Made by a program: the position numbers and the translations under genes. From the NCBI GenBank assembly GCA_030431695.1, contig JAUIIU010000007.1:1-64000 (forward strand): a DNA stretch of 64,000 bases, in the 5' to 3' direction. Positions 19,130 to 28,951 of the stretch are shown piece after piece (the first letter of the stretch is position 1; every line of letters starts with the position of its first letter). This DNA comes from Bacteroidia bacterium. GTDB taxonomy: Bacteria; Bacteroidota; Bacteroidia; Flavobacteriales; Flavobacteriaceae. A model generated the notes under the pieces. That model was not told the origin of the DNA. It worked only from the letters and a program-made list of their open reading frames with translations, and ran no database searches.

Positions 19130-19975
19130 TTATAAATCGCGTCTTTTCAGCAGCAGATACGACCAGTAAATGAACAGGCAGGTCCAGCCAATAACGATCA
19201 GAACCGAATACCAGGGTACATCGTAACTCTTATCGAAGTTCTCTCCCAGCTGATTCGCCGCAGATTGTACAGCCCCGAAACGTGTGAAAGGTTCAACGAT
19301 AAGGTCGGACATAGCGTCCAGCGGCAAGAAATTGTACACGCTGTCGAATAGATTCACTTCCCCATCCGTCTTCACCTTGATATACTGGAACAGGATCGCA
19401 ATAATTCCTTCGATAACCTGCCACAGAACCAGGAATCCCAACGCGAAGGCCGATCGTTTTACCAGTATCGCAAGGAACATGCAAAAGGTAAAGAAGGCGA
19501 TCAACTTAAGCAGGTAAGCACCTATATACTGCAGGTCACTGAAAATGATCCCGATCTCGTTGTAGTCGGAAAAGATCAAACCAAGGATCAGGGATACTAC
19601 AAAAAGGAAGATCGTAGAGACCACGCTGAACAATACCACTGTGAGAAACTTGGATGCGATGAATTCCCTTTTACTGAGCCCGTCGATCAGGTTTTGTTTT
19701 AAGGTACGATAACTGTATTCGTTGGCAACGATGGAAACGATCACGATGGCGAAGAATATCTTCAGCCAGGCGACGATATGCGAATTGAAGTGCCAGATAA
19801 AGGGAAAGTTGAATATTCCCTGGTCAGCCACCCTGAATTTCACGCCACCGAAGTTGAATTCGATAGAAACAAAAAGTGCGACGCAGCAAATAAGTGCGAA
19901 ATAGACGATGGAAATTACCTTTACCGTCTTGTTATATTTTAGTTTGTGGAGTTCTATATTGAGTAATCGTAGCAT
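19130..19975 (-). CDS. ABC transporter permease (ABC-2 type)
   Basis: Six hydrophobic segments; adjacent to ATPase; EYSYRTLKQNLIDGLSKREFIASK. Confidence 0.85.
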   Translation of the reverse strand: MLRLLNIELHKLKYNKTVKVISIVYFALICCVALFVSIEFNFGGVKFRVADQGIFNFPFIWHFNSHIVAWLKIFFAIVIVSIVANEYSYRTLKQNLIDGLSKREFIASKFLTVVLFSVVSTIFLFVVSLILGLIFSDYNEIGIIFSDLQYIGAYLLKLIAFFTFCMFLAILVKRSAFALGFLVLWQVIEGIIAILFQYIKVKTDGEVNLFDSVYNFLPLDAMSDLIVEPFTRFGAVQSAANQLGENFDKSYDVPWYSVLIVIGWTCLFIYWSYLLLKRRDL

Positions 19976-19977
19976 GC

Positions 19978-20877
19978 CTAGTTAGGATTTTGAGTGATTT
20001 CAAGGAATTGTTCTTCTAAACTTTCCTTCCGTTTTACCAAATGCGACAAGCTTATCCCTTTCGCATGCATTTCCCTGTTGAATGCCGAAGCATCCATGGG
20101 TTCGTTGAGGTAGGCGATAAATGATTCCCCTTCCCGTTTTATATTGCTGAAAGCGTCATTATTTTTCAATTCCGCTTCAAGAGCGTTCATATTCTCTGCC
20201 TGCAGAACGAAGAATCCATTACTCGCGATCATGTTGTCCACACTTCCCGAATACAGGCTTTTTCCTTTCCGAAGGATCACAACGTGAGTACATACTTTTT
20301 CCACTTCATCCAGTAGGTGAGAGGCAAGTAGAATTGTGGTTCCTTCGGAAGCGATCCTGGTGATGATCTCTCGGATCTGGTGGATCCCCTGGGGATCAAG
20401 TCCGTTTGTCGGTTCGTCGAGTATAAGGATCTCGGGGTCATTCAACAAGGCCGAAGCGATTGCGAGGCGTTGTTTCATACCCAGCGAAAAGGTCCTGAAC
20501 TTGCTGTGTTTACGGGACGAAAGTCCGACGATCTCTAGTTTTTCATCGATCTTATCTTCAGAAACACCTTTGATCTTACACACCAGTGCCAGGTTCTGAA
20601 CCGCCGACATATAGGGGTAAAAATTTGGTCTTTCGATGATGGCCCCAACTTTCTTAAGGGCGTTGTGGGTACTCTCGTTTCCGTTGAACCAGCTGAAATT
20701 TCCACTGGTCTTGTTCACTACGTTGAGGACGATGCCAAGTGTGGTCGATTTACCACTACCGTTCGGGCCAAGGATACCGTACACATTTCCTTTCTCTATA
20801 CTGAATGAAAGGTCGTCCACGGCGGTTAGCGGGCCAAACTTCTTGGTAATATTGTTAAGGGTGAGAATTGTATTCAC
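19978..20877 (-). CDS. ABC transporter ATP-binding protein
   Basis: Walker A GPNGSGKST, signature FSLGMKQRLAIA, Walker B LILDEPTNGLDPQG. Confidence 0.95.
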   Translation of the reverse strand: MNTILTLNNITKKFGPLTAVDDLSFSIEKGNVYGILGPNGSGKSTTLGIVLNVVNKTSGNFSWFNGNESTHNALKKVGAIIERPNFYPYMSAVQNLALVCKIKGVSEDKIDEKLEIVGLSSRKHSKFRTFSLGMKQRLAIASALLNDPEILILDEPTNGLDPQGIHQIREIITRIASEGTTILLASHLLDEVEKVCTHVVILRKGKSLYSGSVDNMIASNGFFVLQAENMNALEAELKNNDAFSNIKREGESFIAYLNEPMDASAFNREMHAKGISLSHLVKRKESLEEQFLEITQNPN

Positions 20878-20971
20878 TGAAGCTATTTTGGTTGATAGTT
20901 ATGAGTAAGACGAGTCCCTCCAAATTTTGTTACAATTTGAAAGCGAGCCTTAAAATACAAAAATTCAACCG

Positions 20972-22030
20972 TTAGCTTTTCTGTTCCTGGTTGAAGTACA
21001 CCAGGTAATAGTACATCTGCTTTTCATCGTCCCAGCCTTTTTCCACGAATCGCTGTGCACTTTCAGGGTTAATGAAATCCATCTTGATCTGGATATTGGT
21101 ATCAAGGTTGATCACGTTCTTGATCTTTTTCCTGGCAGCCGTTACCGCGGTATTCGCGATTGGAAAGGTGGTGAGGTCCTCGATGCTGTATTTCGGGGCA
21201 CGTTCGGTTTTATAATGTCTGAATTCGGGGATGAGCTCGGGGTTCTCGATCACTTCATTCATAAACGCTGTCTCCTCGAACTGGTCGTTGCTGGCAAAAT
21301 GGTTCACGGCCCTGTTCATGAACATTACTTCCTCCTTCTTGTCTTCGGCCGGAAGTACCACGTCTTTTGCAAAATCCTGGCAGAATTTAAGGTAGCGTTT
21401 GGTAAAGAAATTCTCATCGGCGAATGCGTCCACGCCCAGGAAGCTCTCCAGCCAGTAGCGGGTGTCGTATCGATTGCTGTCCACCGAAAGCACCTTGTAT
21501 CCCTGTTCCTTTTCAACATTGAAGATGATCGCTCCCTTGTCGAGTTTGTTCAGGTTGATACCTTGCTCCAGCTTTGCCTGTAATTGGTTTTCTCCTTCGG
21601 CGAACTGGAGGAAGTCGTACTTTAATTCCGATTTGAATATACCGATACCATTTACCTTTTCATTGTCGATCTGAAGGCCTTCTAAGAAAGCGACAAACAC
21701 TTCTCCATTCTTGATATGAGGGTGCATGGACTGATCGAAGAGGTGCTTTGCGATCTTCTTGCTCGCCTCATGGACCGTTTCAGGTTCGTTGAGTACAGAG
21801 GTGATCAATTGATACAAATCGTGGAATTCCAGGTCGGCCTCGTGGCTGAAATGAAAATAATTCTCCTCTTTATCCCGAAATGGTTTCAGGAAGAATTCCT
21901 TCAGCAAAGGCATGAGTTCATCATCGATTTCATGAGGTATTTCTGAAAGGAATATGCCTTCGTTTCGGCTTTTGTTTCCTACACGATGAATGGACAGCGA
22001 TTCGATATGTGTATTGTATAGGTTGATCAT
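20972..22030 (-). CDS. Nucleoid-associated protein NdpA (YejK) family
   Basis: MINLYNTHIESLSIHRVGNKSRNEGI...VIENPELIPEFRHYK pattern. Confidence 0.75.
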   Translation of the reverse strand: MINLYNTHIESLSIHRVGNKSRNEGIFLSEIPHEIDDELMPLLKEFFLKPFRDKEENYFHFSHEADLEFHDLYQLITSVLNEPETVHEASKKIAKHLFDQSMHPHIKNGEVFVAFLEGLQIDNEKVNGIGIFKSELKYDFLQFAEGENQLQAKLEQGINLNKLDKGAIIFNVEKEQGYKVLSVDSNRYDTRYWLESFLGVDAFADENFFTKRYLKFCQDFAKDVVLPAEDKKEEVMFMNRAVNHFASNDQFEETAFMNEVIENPELIPEFRHYKTERAPKYSIEDLTTFPIANTAVTAARKKIKNVINLDTNIQIKMDFINPESAQRFVEKGWDDEKQMYYYLVYFNQEQKS

Positions 22031-22066
22031 TGGGAGGTAATTATTTTTATTCTGAAAGGTGTAAAA

Positions 22067-22576
22067 TTAGTTCCAGTTCGCATCGAAGTCGAGATTATCG
22101 AAGTCTTCCGGGTTGAAGCCAAGGTCGTCGTCTTCGTCACTATCCTGTTCTTCGGCTATGAATTCCTTATCCGGGGCATTTTCGGGGATCTGACCGTGGG
22201 CGAACATGAGGTTAGGGTAGGAGCGGCCTTCTTCAATCTCTGCGATCTCTGCCAGTTCGACGAGAAATGTCCACATACTGAGGAAATCGTAAACGTAGAT
22301 GAGCCTTGTCTGGTCCTCGTTTAGCATTGAATCCAGGCTCGTCTCTTCCATCACAAGCACATCTCCCGGTTTTTCACCCATATCGAACAAGGCGATCTCT
22401 TCCCCTTGTTCCCAAAGTTCATTGCTGAGGTAGAAAGAGGCCATTTCCTGCCCTCCGAAACCGAAGGATTGGGTGATGGTATTGTGAAAATCTTCGAAAG
22501 TGCTTGACGCTTCAATCTCGATATCCCTGAAGACATCTTCATGGGTGTCTAGGATCACTCTGAAACGGTAGATCAT
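22067..22576 (-). CDS. pRiA4b ORF-3-like (IS1096 passenger-related) domain protein
   Basis: MIYRFRVILDTHEDVFRDIEIEASSTFEDFHNTITQSFGFGGQEMASFYLSNELWEQGEEI. Confidence 0.75.
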   Translation of the reverse strand: MIYRFRVILDTHEDVFRDIEIEASSTFEDFHNTITQSFGFGGQEMASFYLSNELWEQGEEIALFDMGEKPGDVLVMEETSLDSMLNEDQTRLIYVYDFLSMWTFLVELAEIAEIEEGRSYPNLMFAHGQIPENAPDKEFIAEEQDSDEDDDLGFNPEDFDNLDFDANWN

Positions 22577-22616
22577 GTTTGTTCGGCTTTAAACCGCAAA
22601 GATACTTCTTTCCAAG

Positions 22617-23630
22617 TTATTTTGAGAACCTGTGAAGGGTGAATGTCATGGCCGCTAAAAGGAAAAATGCAACTACCTGGTGCAATACGCCTAACCACAC
22701 CGGAACCTGCAGCAGCAGGGTGAAAACACCAAGGGCGAACTGAACGAAAACTAGCATTACCAGCCAATTCACACCTTTTCTCTGCGAGCCAGTCAAAGGC
22801 CGTTTTCGCGCTTTGAACCATGCAGCCATAATAAGCCCAACAACCACATATGCCAGGTATCGGTGAACGAACTGTACCCCGCTTTTCCCCTCGACGAAAT
22901 TCTTCCATACAGGTGACTGTTCGATGGTCACGGTCTCGTGGATGAGCTTCCCGTCGCTCATCATAGGCCAGCTATTGTGTATCCAGCCGGCATCGAGTCC
23001 GGCAACGAATGCGCCCCAGATGATCTGCAGCAACAGTACCCCCAGGGACAGCCGGAGAAAGTTCCTGAAGGCCTTATCCACTTCTTTTTTGGTTGGGTAG
23101 ATAAGGTCCAGAGCTACCCACAAGGTGTAGGCGAATGTTATGAAAGCGGTTGTCAGGTGCATTGCAAGTCGGTAATGACTAACATCCGGGCGATCTACCA
23201 GTCCACTTTTTACCATATACCAGCCCAGGAACCCCTGGAAACCGCCCAGGAACAACAGAACTAGTGATTTTCTAATGGTTGGTCGCGAGAGTTGTTTCCG
23301 AAGAAGAAAATACAGGAAGGGGATAATGAATACAATTCCAATAAGCCTGCCGATCACCCTGTGTATCCACTCCCAGAAGTAGATGTCCTTGAATTCTTCA
23401 AGGGTCATGTTGTAGTTCAGTTTCTGGTATTCGGGGTATTGTTTGTATAGGTCGAAAGCTTCCTCCCATTCAGCGATATTCATCGGTGGCACTGTACCCG
23501 AGATCAGCTTATAATTCGAGATCGATAACCCGGAATGCGTCAGGCGTGTGATCCCGCCAACTACTACCATTACAAAGATCAGAGTACATCCTATCAGCAG
23601 CCAGGTGATTACTTTTTTGTTATCTTTCAT
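22617..23630 (-). CDS. ctaA: Heme A synthase (COX15/CtaA)
   Basis: VVVGGITRLTHSGLSISNYKLISGTVPPMN...EFKDIYFWEWIHRVIGRLIG...HRYLAYVVV. Confidence 0.95.
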   Translation of the reverse strand: MKDNKKVITWLLIGCTLIFVMVVVGGITRLTHSGLSISNYKLISGTVPPMNIAEWEEAFDLYKQYPEYQKLNYNMTLEEFKDIYFWEWIHRVIGRLIGIVFIIPFLYFLLRKQLSRPTIRKSLVLLFLGGFQGFLGWYMVKSGLVDRPDVSHYRLAMHLTTAFITFAYTLWVALDLIYPTKKEVDKAFRNFLRLSLGVLLLQIIWGAFVAGLDAGWIHNSWPMMSDGKLIHETVTIEQSPVWKNFVEGKSGVQFVHRYLAYVVVGLIMAAWFKARKRPLTGSQRKGVNWLVMLVFVQFALGVFTLLLQVPVWLGVLHQVVAFFLLAAMTFTLHRFSK

Positions 23631-23647
23631 AGTAGTATTATCGTGGG

Positions 23648-23778
23648 TTCGATTGTTGGATTTTTAGATTATTGGATTTTCGGATTTTTAGATTGATGGT
23701 ATTTAAGATTGATCAACTTAACACTTAACACTTAACACTTAACACCAAACAATGAACAATGAACAATGAACAATGAAC
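23648..23778 (+). repeat. Two-part tandem repeat locus 1: six 8-bp units then 4 + 4 7-bp units
   Basis: Octamers TTCGATTG TTGGATTT TTAGATTA TTGGATTT TCGGATTT TTAGATTG (23648-23695); (CTTAACA)x4 (23717-23744); (AATGAAC)x4 (23751-23778). Confidence 0.9.
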
Positions 23779-23785
23779 ACCAAGA

Positions 23786-25210
23786 CTAAACACCCTTCAC
23801 CTTTAATCCTATTTCTTTTCCTTTTTTCAGCATATATTCCCTCGCGGCTTCATATTCATTCGGGATCTGCCCTTCCAGTATCGCTTCCTTGATTGCATCT
23901 TTTATGATCCCGATCTCTCTCGAGGGTTTGATTCCGAAGGTCTCCATGATCTCTTCACCACTAACCGGAGGCTGAAAGTTTCGGATATGATCTCGTTCTT
24001 CAACTTCGACAATTTTTTCACGCACCCGCTGAAAATTCTGGTGGTATCGCTTGAATCGCTTTGGGTTCTTCGTTGTGATATCAGCTTCACACAAGGTCAT
24101 CAGGTCGTCGACATAATCACCCGCGTCGAATACCAGTCGCCTTATGGCACTGTCGGTTACTTCGGAAGCGAGTACTATTGGCCTGGAACTCATCAGTACC
24201 ATCTTCTGAACGAATTTCATATGCTCGTTCAACGGCATTTTCAATCGTTTGAAGAGTTTATAGACCATTTTTGAACCGACGAACTCATGACCGTGGAATG
24301 TCCATCCCAGATTTTGATCGAAGCGCTTGGTGGGTGCTTTTCCAATGTCGTGCAGCAAGGCAGCCCAGCGTAACCATAGGTTGTCTGTGGTTTTCGAAAT
24401 ATTGTCCACCACCTCCAGGGTGTGCCAGAAATTATCCTTATGACGCTGTCCCTCAACTTCCTCAATACCTTCCAAAGCTACCAGTTCGGGCAGGATGTAC
24501 TTCAGTAAACCCGTTTTGCGCAACAATGAGAAACCCTTCGACGGCTTCGGGGCCAATAGAATCTTGTTGAGCTCATCGACGATGCGTTCTTTGGAAATGA
24601 TCTCGATCCTGGTGGCATTGCGGGAGATCGCCTCCAGGGACTCCTTCTCAATACGGAAATCCAGCTGGGTGGCGAATCGGATTGCTCTTAGCATCCGAAG
24701 CGGGTCATCGCTGTAGGTCACATCCGGATCCAGGGGTGTTCGGATAAGCTTGTCATCCAGGTCCTTCAATCCATTGAAAGGGTCGAGCAATTTTCCAAAA
24801 TCGTCTTCTCCTAAACTCAGGGCCAGGGCGTTGATGGTAAAATCCCGCCGATTCTGGTCGTCTTCCAGCGTTCCGTGGGAAACTGCCGGATTTCGACTGT
24901 CCTCACTGTAACTTTCCTTGCGTGCGCCAACGAATTCGAGTTCGATCCCGGAAGTTTTCAGCATGGCTGTACCGTAGGTCTTGAAGATCGAAACTTTGGG
25001 CTTACCCGGGAGTAAGTTCGAAACTGCATTAGCAAGGTCGATCCCGCTGCCCACAGCAACAATGTCTATGTCCTTGGCATCACCCCGACCGAGTATATGG
25101 TCGCGCACAAATCCACCGATCACATAGGATTCAAGCCCTAGACTGGCGGCCGCCTTGGAGATGACCCTGAAAACAGGATCTTTTAACGCGTTTGGATACG
25201 ATCCGGACAT
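23786..25210 (-). CDS. cca: CCA tRNA nucleotidyltransferase / poly(A) polymerase family with HD domain
   Basis: YVIGGFVRDHILGRGDAKDIDIVAVG; RRDFTINALA; RMLRAIRFATQL; HD motif LLHDIGKAPTKR. Confidence 0.93.
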   Translation of the reverse strand: MSGSYPNALKDPVFRVISKAAASLGLESYVIGGFVRDHILGRGDAKDIDIVAVGSGIDLANAVSNLLPGKPKVSIFKTYGTAMLKTSGIELEFVGARKESYSEDSRNPAVSHGTLEDDQNRRDFTINALALSLGEDDFGKLLDPFNGLKDLDDKLIRTPLDPDVTYSDDPLRMLRAIRFATQLDFRIEKESLEAISRNATRIEIISKERIVDELNKILLAPKPSKGFSLLRKTGLLKYILPELVALEGIEEVEGQRHKDNFWHTLEVVDNISKTTDNLWLRWAALLHDIGKAPTKRFDQNLGWTFHGHEFVGSKMVYKLFKRLKMPLNEHMKFVQKMVLMSSRPIVLASEVTDSAIRRLVFDAGDYVDDLMTLCEADITTKNPKRFKRYHQNFQRVREKIVEVEERDHIRNFQPPVSGEEIMETFGIKPSREIGIIKDAIKEAILEGQIPNEYEAAREYMLKKGKEIGLKVKGV

Positions 25211-25270
25211 ACTTGAAAAATTCACGCAAAGGTACGAACTAGAGCCTGCTGTTCCAAGGGTATGACTTCC

Positions 25271-25831
25271 TTATTCCCTTATAATGCTTACCGTTCCGTC
25301 GTTGGCTAAACGAATCACTGCGGAAGGCGATCCACCCTTTTTGTTTCGGTCCCAATCCACGATATGATCCACTCCCGCTCTGATCTCTTCAGAGACCTCA
25401 TTAAATGTGGAAGGGGTTGGTGCATTGCTGATATTGGCCGAGGTTGAGACTATAGGCCTGCGAAACTTCCGGATCAGTTCAGAGCAAAACCTGTGTTTTG
25501 TGACCCGTATCGCCAATGTATTATTTTCGTGTACCAGGTTTTCGGCAACCCGAATGGGTTTGTCATAAACGATGGTCGTAGGTTTGACCGCATATTTCAG
25601 GATGTCGTAGGCTACTTCCGGAACATCTTCCACGAACTGATTCAGCATTTTAAAATCCGATACCAGGCAGATGAGCGCTTTACTCTCATGGCGTTGCTTG
25701 AGGGCATAGACCTTTTCTATGGCCTCCGGGTTCGTTGCGTCGCAACCGATCCCCCAAACCGTATCGGTAGGATAGAGGATGAGTCCGCCTTTCTTGAGGA
25801 CTGCCAGGGATTTTTCGATCTCAGTTTTCAA
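25271..25831 (-). CDS. L-threonylcarbamoyladenylate synthase (Sua5/YciO/YrdC)
   Basis: GGLILYPTDTVWGIGCDATN...KQRHESKALICLVSD...STSANISNAPTP. Confidence 0.92.
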   Translation of the reverse strand: MKTEIEKSLAVLKKGGLILYPTDTVWGIGCDATNPEAIEKVYALKQRHESKALICLVSDFKMLNQFVEDVPEVAYDILKYAVKPTTIVYDKPIRVAENLVHENNTLAIRVTKHRFCSELIRKFRRPIVSTSANISNAPTPSTFNEVSEEIRAGVDHIVDWDRNKKGGSPSAVIRLANDGTVSIIRE

Positions 25832-26892
25832 AACAATGATTTGTACACCTTTATATATTCTTTCGCGGCGTCGTTCCAGTTGAACCTGGCGGCCTGCTTT
25901 TTTAATTCCGACCGGTATAATTCTAAATTCGATCCGTAGGTTTTCATACCTTGTTTGAATACTTCCACCATGTTTTCGGGTTCGAAATCGTCGAAATAGA
26001 AGGCGTATTCTCCTCCGATCTCGGGCAGAGAAGTGGTGGGTGCGAGAAACACCGGTTTTCCGAAGGACATAGCTTCAATTGGAGGCAGTCCGAAACCTTC
26101 TCTTAGTGAAGGGAAAAGCAGCGCCTCACAATTTTCGAAGTAATACTGTTTCCCAACATTGTCTACCCTGCCGGCAAAGATCACCCTGTCCTGCACCCCA
26201 AATTTCTCCACGGCTGCCCGCACTGTTTCGGCATAGTCGCGTGTATCGTTTCCGGCAATGACCAATTGATAATCCTTAAGGTGCGGCATCATCTCGACGA
26301 GCAGGTGAAAATTCTTCCGTTCCCTGAAATCCCCAATACTGAACAGAAATTTCTCCTTTAGTTTTTCGGGAGGTTTGAACCCGCTGGTATCGATAAATTC
26401 GTCGATGGGGTTACCATTGTAGATCACGTATTCGGGAACGTCGGGAATGTCGAAGAACTCGTGGGTGGAGCTTTTGGCGAATTCAGAAATATAAGTGATC
26501 GCATCTGCCCTGCGAAGTTTTTCAACAAACAACATATTCCGAGGGTGATTAGGATCGTTAGAGATCTCTTCCACAAAGTTTATATCATGAATGGTGAGAA
26601 CATAGGGCATACTGTTCCTTGGCTCGATCTTGGTATTCTGGTTAAGCGAGTGCCAGCAATCGTAATTCTTTCGTATTTGGGCGAAATCGTAGCGTCTCAG
26701 GCCCAGATAATATTTATACCTGAAGAAATTCCCGAACTGTTTCTTCAGGAACCTCGTCTTAGGTGTGTGAACAATGAACTGAATATCCGGGTCCTTACAA
26801 TTGTAAAAACCCTTCAGCAGGTGAAGGTTGAACTGCCCGAAACCCGTGTAGGGATTATTTATGTTATGTGATTCGAGGAATACGGTTTTCAT
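25828..26892 (-). CDS. Glycosyltransferase family 4-like (GT-B)
   Basis: FLFSIGDFRERKNFHLLVEMM...VIFAGRVDNVGKQYYFENCEALLFPSLREGFGLPPIEAMSFGKPV. Confidence 0.9.
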   Translation of the reverse strand: MKTVFLESHNINNPYTGFGQFNLHLLKGFYNCKDPDIQFIVHTPKTRFLKKQFGNFFRYKYYLGLRRYDFAQIRKNYDCWHSLNQNTKIEPRNSMPYVLTIHDINFVEEISNDPNHPRNMLFVEKLRRADAITYISEFAKSSTHEFFDIPDVPEYVIYNGNPIDEFIDTSGFKPPEKLKEKFLFSIGDFRERKNFHLLVEMMPHLKDYQLVIAGNDTRDYAETVRAAVEKFGVQDRVIFAGRVDNVGKQYYFENCEALLFPSLREGFGLPPIEAMSFGKPVFLAPTTSLPEIGGEYAFYFDDFEPENMVEVFKQGMKTYGSNLELYRSELKKQAARFNWNDAAKEYIKVYKSLF

Positions 26893-28121
26893 TGATCAGA
26901 ATTTGTCGCTGTGGCCGAAGAGTTCGGTTTCAGAATAAAAGATAGTGCGAATATCGCAATACCTGCAACCAGATACAAACCACAACCGATCTTCAGGCCG
27001 GGAGCATACCCAAAATCCATATGAGGAAGAACCAGTCCGGATAACCACATCAGGAAACGACCCGGCAGGAAGACCACGGAAAAAATAATGGCCAGGTACC
27101 TGGGATTGGCGTATCGGGCTACCATGGCTAATACCGTTGGTCCCACAAAAACTTCGGCAAGACACATGAACAGGGTGGCAACGAGTAGTATAACCAAACC
27201 AAGGCTACTGGCCTCGGGAGAGACCAGCAGGTATAGTACAAAAGCAACACCACCAAATACAAAACCCAGGGCCATTTTCAAAAACCTGTTCATGTGGAAG
27301 AACATCCAAGCCAGCGCAAATACGATCAACAGGAAAATTGTCACATAGGCTGTGATGGAATACATGCGATAATAGGTAAAAAAGCCTGTTTTTCGGTCGT
27401 TCAATAGTTCGTACTGCACCATGTTCACATCCATTCCTCCTGCGTCGTACAGGGTCCAGAAAATAGCCGAGATCAATGCGGCGGCCAATATAAAAAGTGC
27501 TCGATTCAAGAAGGGTTTATTGCCAGTTTTCTCTTCGGAATCGTTCAATTTAGGAGAGAGGAGCATAAATGCAGCCGAGAGCAATATGAACACACCCGCC
27601 GTGGCAAACCCGATCCTGAAGTTTAAATCGCCCAAATAAGCGACTAGCAGGGCGCCGATAGCAGCGCCAATATTAATTGCCAGGTATAGCAGCGTATAAC
27701 CGCTGTCCAGCTGATCTTGTTTTCGCAGGTAATTCTTTCCAAAAAGGCTGAGCAGGTTTGGTGAGTATAGTCCGCTTCCCAGCCCGATGAATCCTATGGC
27801 TGTGTACAACATAATTTCCGAAGGAAGACACAATATAAATGCACCAAACGCCTGCAGGCAGGCCCCGATGATCGCCGTTAGTCGGTTTCCAAGAACCAGG
27901 TCACCCATTACACCACCGAGAATTTCGGTAACGATGAGTATACTCGCGATCCAACCATAGATATTCAATGCTTCGCCGGAATCGAAGGCGAACAACCCAC
28001 TTGTCATGTAAAGAACGATCAGCCCTCGAATGCCGTAGTACCCGGCCCTGTCGAAGGCCCTTGAGGCCATATGTATAAAGGTTGTGCCATTGTGTGCTGC
28101 GGATCGGGTCGCTGATTCCAT
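26889..28121 (-). CDS. MFS transporter (POT/PTR-like)
   Basis: ASRAFDRAGYYGIRGLIVLYM...GGVMGDLVLGNRLTAIIGACLQAFGAF...LYLAINIGAAIGALLVAYLGD; about 12 hydrophobic segments. Confidence 0.8.
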   Translation of the reverse strand: MESATRSAAHNGTTFIHMASRAFDRAGYYGIRGLIVLYMTSGLFAFDSGEALNIYGWIASILIVTEILGGVMGDLVLGNRLTAIIGACLQAFGAFILCLPSEIMLYTAIGFIGLGSGLYSPNLLSLFGKNYLRKQDQLDSGYTLLYLAINIGAAIGALLVAYLGDLNFRIGFATAGVFILLSAAFMLLSPKLNDSEEKTGNKPFLNRALFILAAALISAIFWTLYDAGGMDVNMVQYELLNDRKTGFFTYYRMYSITAYVTIFLLIVFALAWMFFHMNRFLKMALGFVFGGVAFVLYLLVSPEASSLGLVILLVATLFMCLAEVFVGPTVLAMVARYANPRYLAIIFSVVFLPGRFLMWLSGLVLPHMDFGYAPGLKIGCGLYLVAGIAIFALSFILKPNSSATATNSDQ

Positions 28122-28132
28122 AATTTTACTTT

Positions 28133-28894
28133 TTAGTTGATCTTCCTGTACAATAACCAAAGGTTGACATACCGCTTAAAGACTGAAAACCCGTTGATAT
28201 AGGCAAGAACAAATCCTTCTTTGCCGTCCAGGATTCCCAGGCGGATCAAATACTGGTGCCAGAAGCGGTATAAAGGTCGAAAGAAGAAATGCATCAAGGT
28301 GGGGCGTTTGCCTTTCTCGTATAACATTTTGGCCTGCAGGGCACTGTACCTGTGCAATTTCGCGGTATAATTGTCGATGCCCTGGTATGTATGATGAGGG
28401 ACACGGCCTTTTAAGCGTGCGGTTTTACCATCGGTGCGGATGGTTTCATGAACCAGGCTGCCGTCGTAAGAACAATGGTCCTTGTGAAAAAGGCGGATCA
28501 CCCAGTCGGTCTGAAATCCACTGTACTTAATACGTTTCCCCATAAAATGAAATTGCCGCTTCACAAAATAGGCGATGGCTTTGGGGTTGCGAACGGTTTC
28601 CTGTATCTCCTGGCCTAATTCCCTGGAGATCTCCTCGTCCGGATCGAAGAACACCACCCAGTTGTGTTTTGCCCGGGAGATGGCAAAATTCTTCTGACTC
28701 GAAAAATTGTCAAACTTTCGCTGGTGAACCGTCACATTGGGGTGGGCTTGCGCACGTTTAACTGTCTCGTCTGTGCTGAAAGAATCCACGATCACGATCT
28801 CATCTGCGAACCACAGGCTTTTGATGAATCCATCGATATTATCCTCCTCGTTCAGGGTGATGGCGAGAGCCGAAATGGGAATATGGTCTTTCAA
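28133..28894 (-). CDS. Glycosyltransferase family 2 (WaaE/KdtX-like)
   Basis: ISALAITLNEEDNIDGFIKSLWFADEIVIVDSFSTDETV...FFDPDEEIS. Confidence 0.9.
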   Translation of the reverse strand: MKDHIPISALAITLNEEDNIDGFIKSLWFADEIVIVDSFSTDETVKRAQAHPNVTVHQRKFDNFSSQKNFAISRAKHNWVVFFDPDEEISRELGQEIQETVRNPKAIAYFVKRQFHFMGKRIKYSGFQTDWVIRLFHKDHCSYDGSLVHETIRTDGKTARLKGRVPHHTYQGIDNYTAKLHRYSALQAKMLYEKGKRPTLMHFFFRPLYRFWHQYLIRLGILDGKEGFVLAYINGFSVFKRYVNLWLLYRKIN

Positions 28895-28951
28895 GTGGCC
28901 GCTAGTTTAGGTAAAAGTAATAATTTTACAAGGATTGAGTAGCGTTCGAGA

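Noticed and set aside
22067-22576. Mobile element call from the IS1096-passenger-like protein
   Set aside because: No transposase, terminal inverted repeats or target duplications seen around it.
23717-23778. Tandem 7-bp arrays considered as a CRISPR array
   Set aside because: Units are 7 bp with no spacers and no cas genes nearby.
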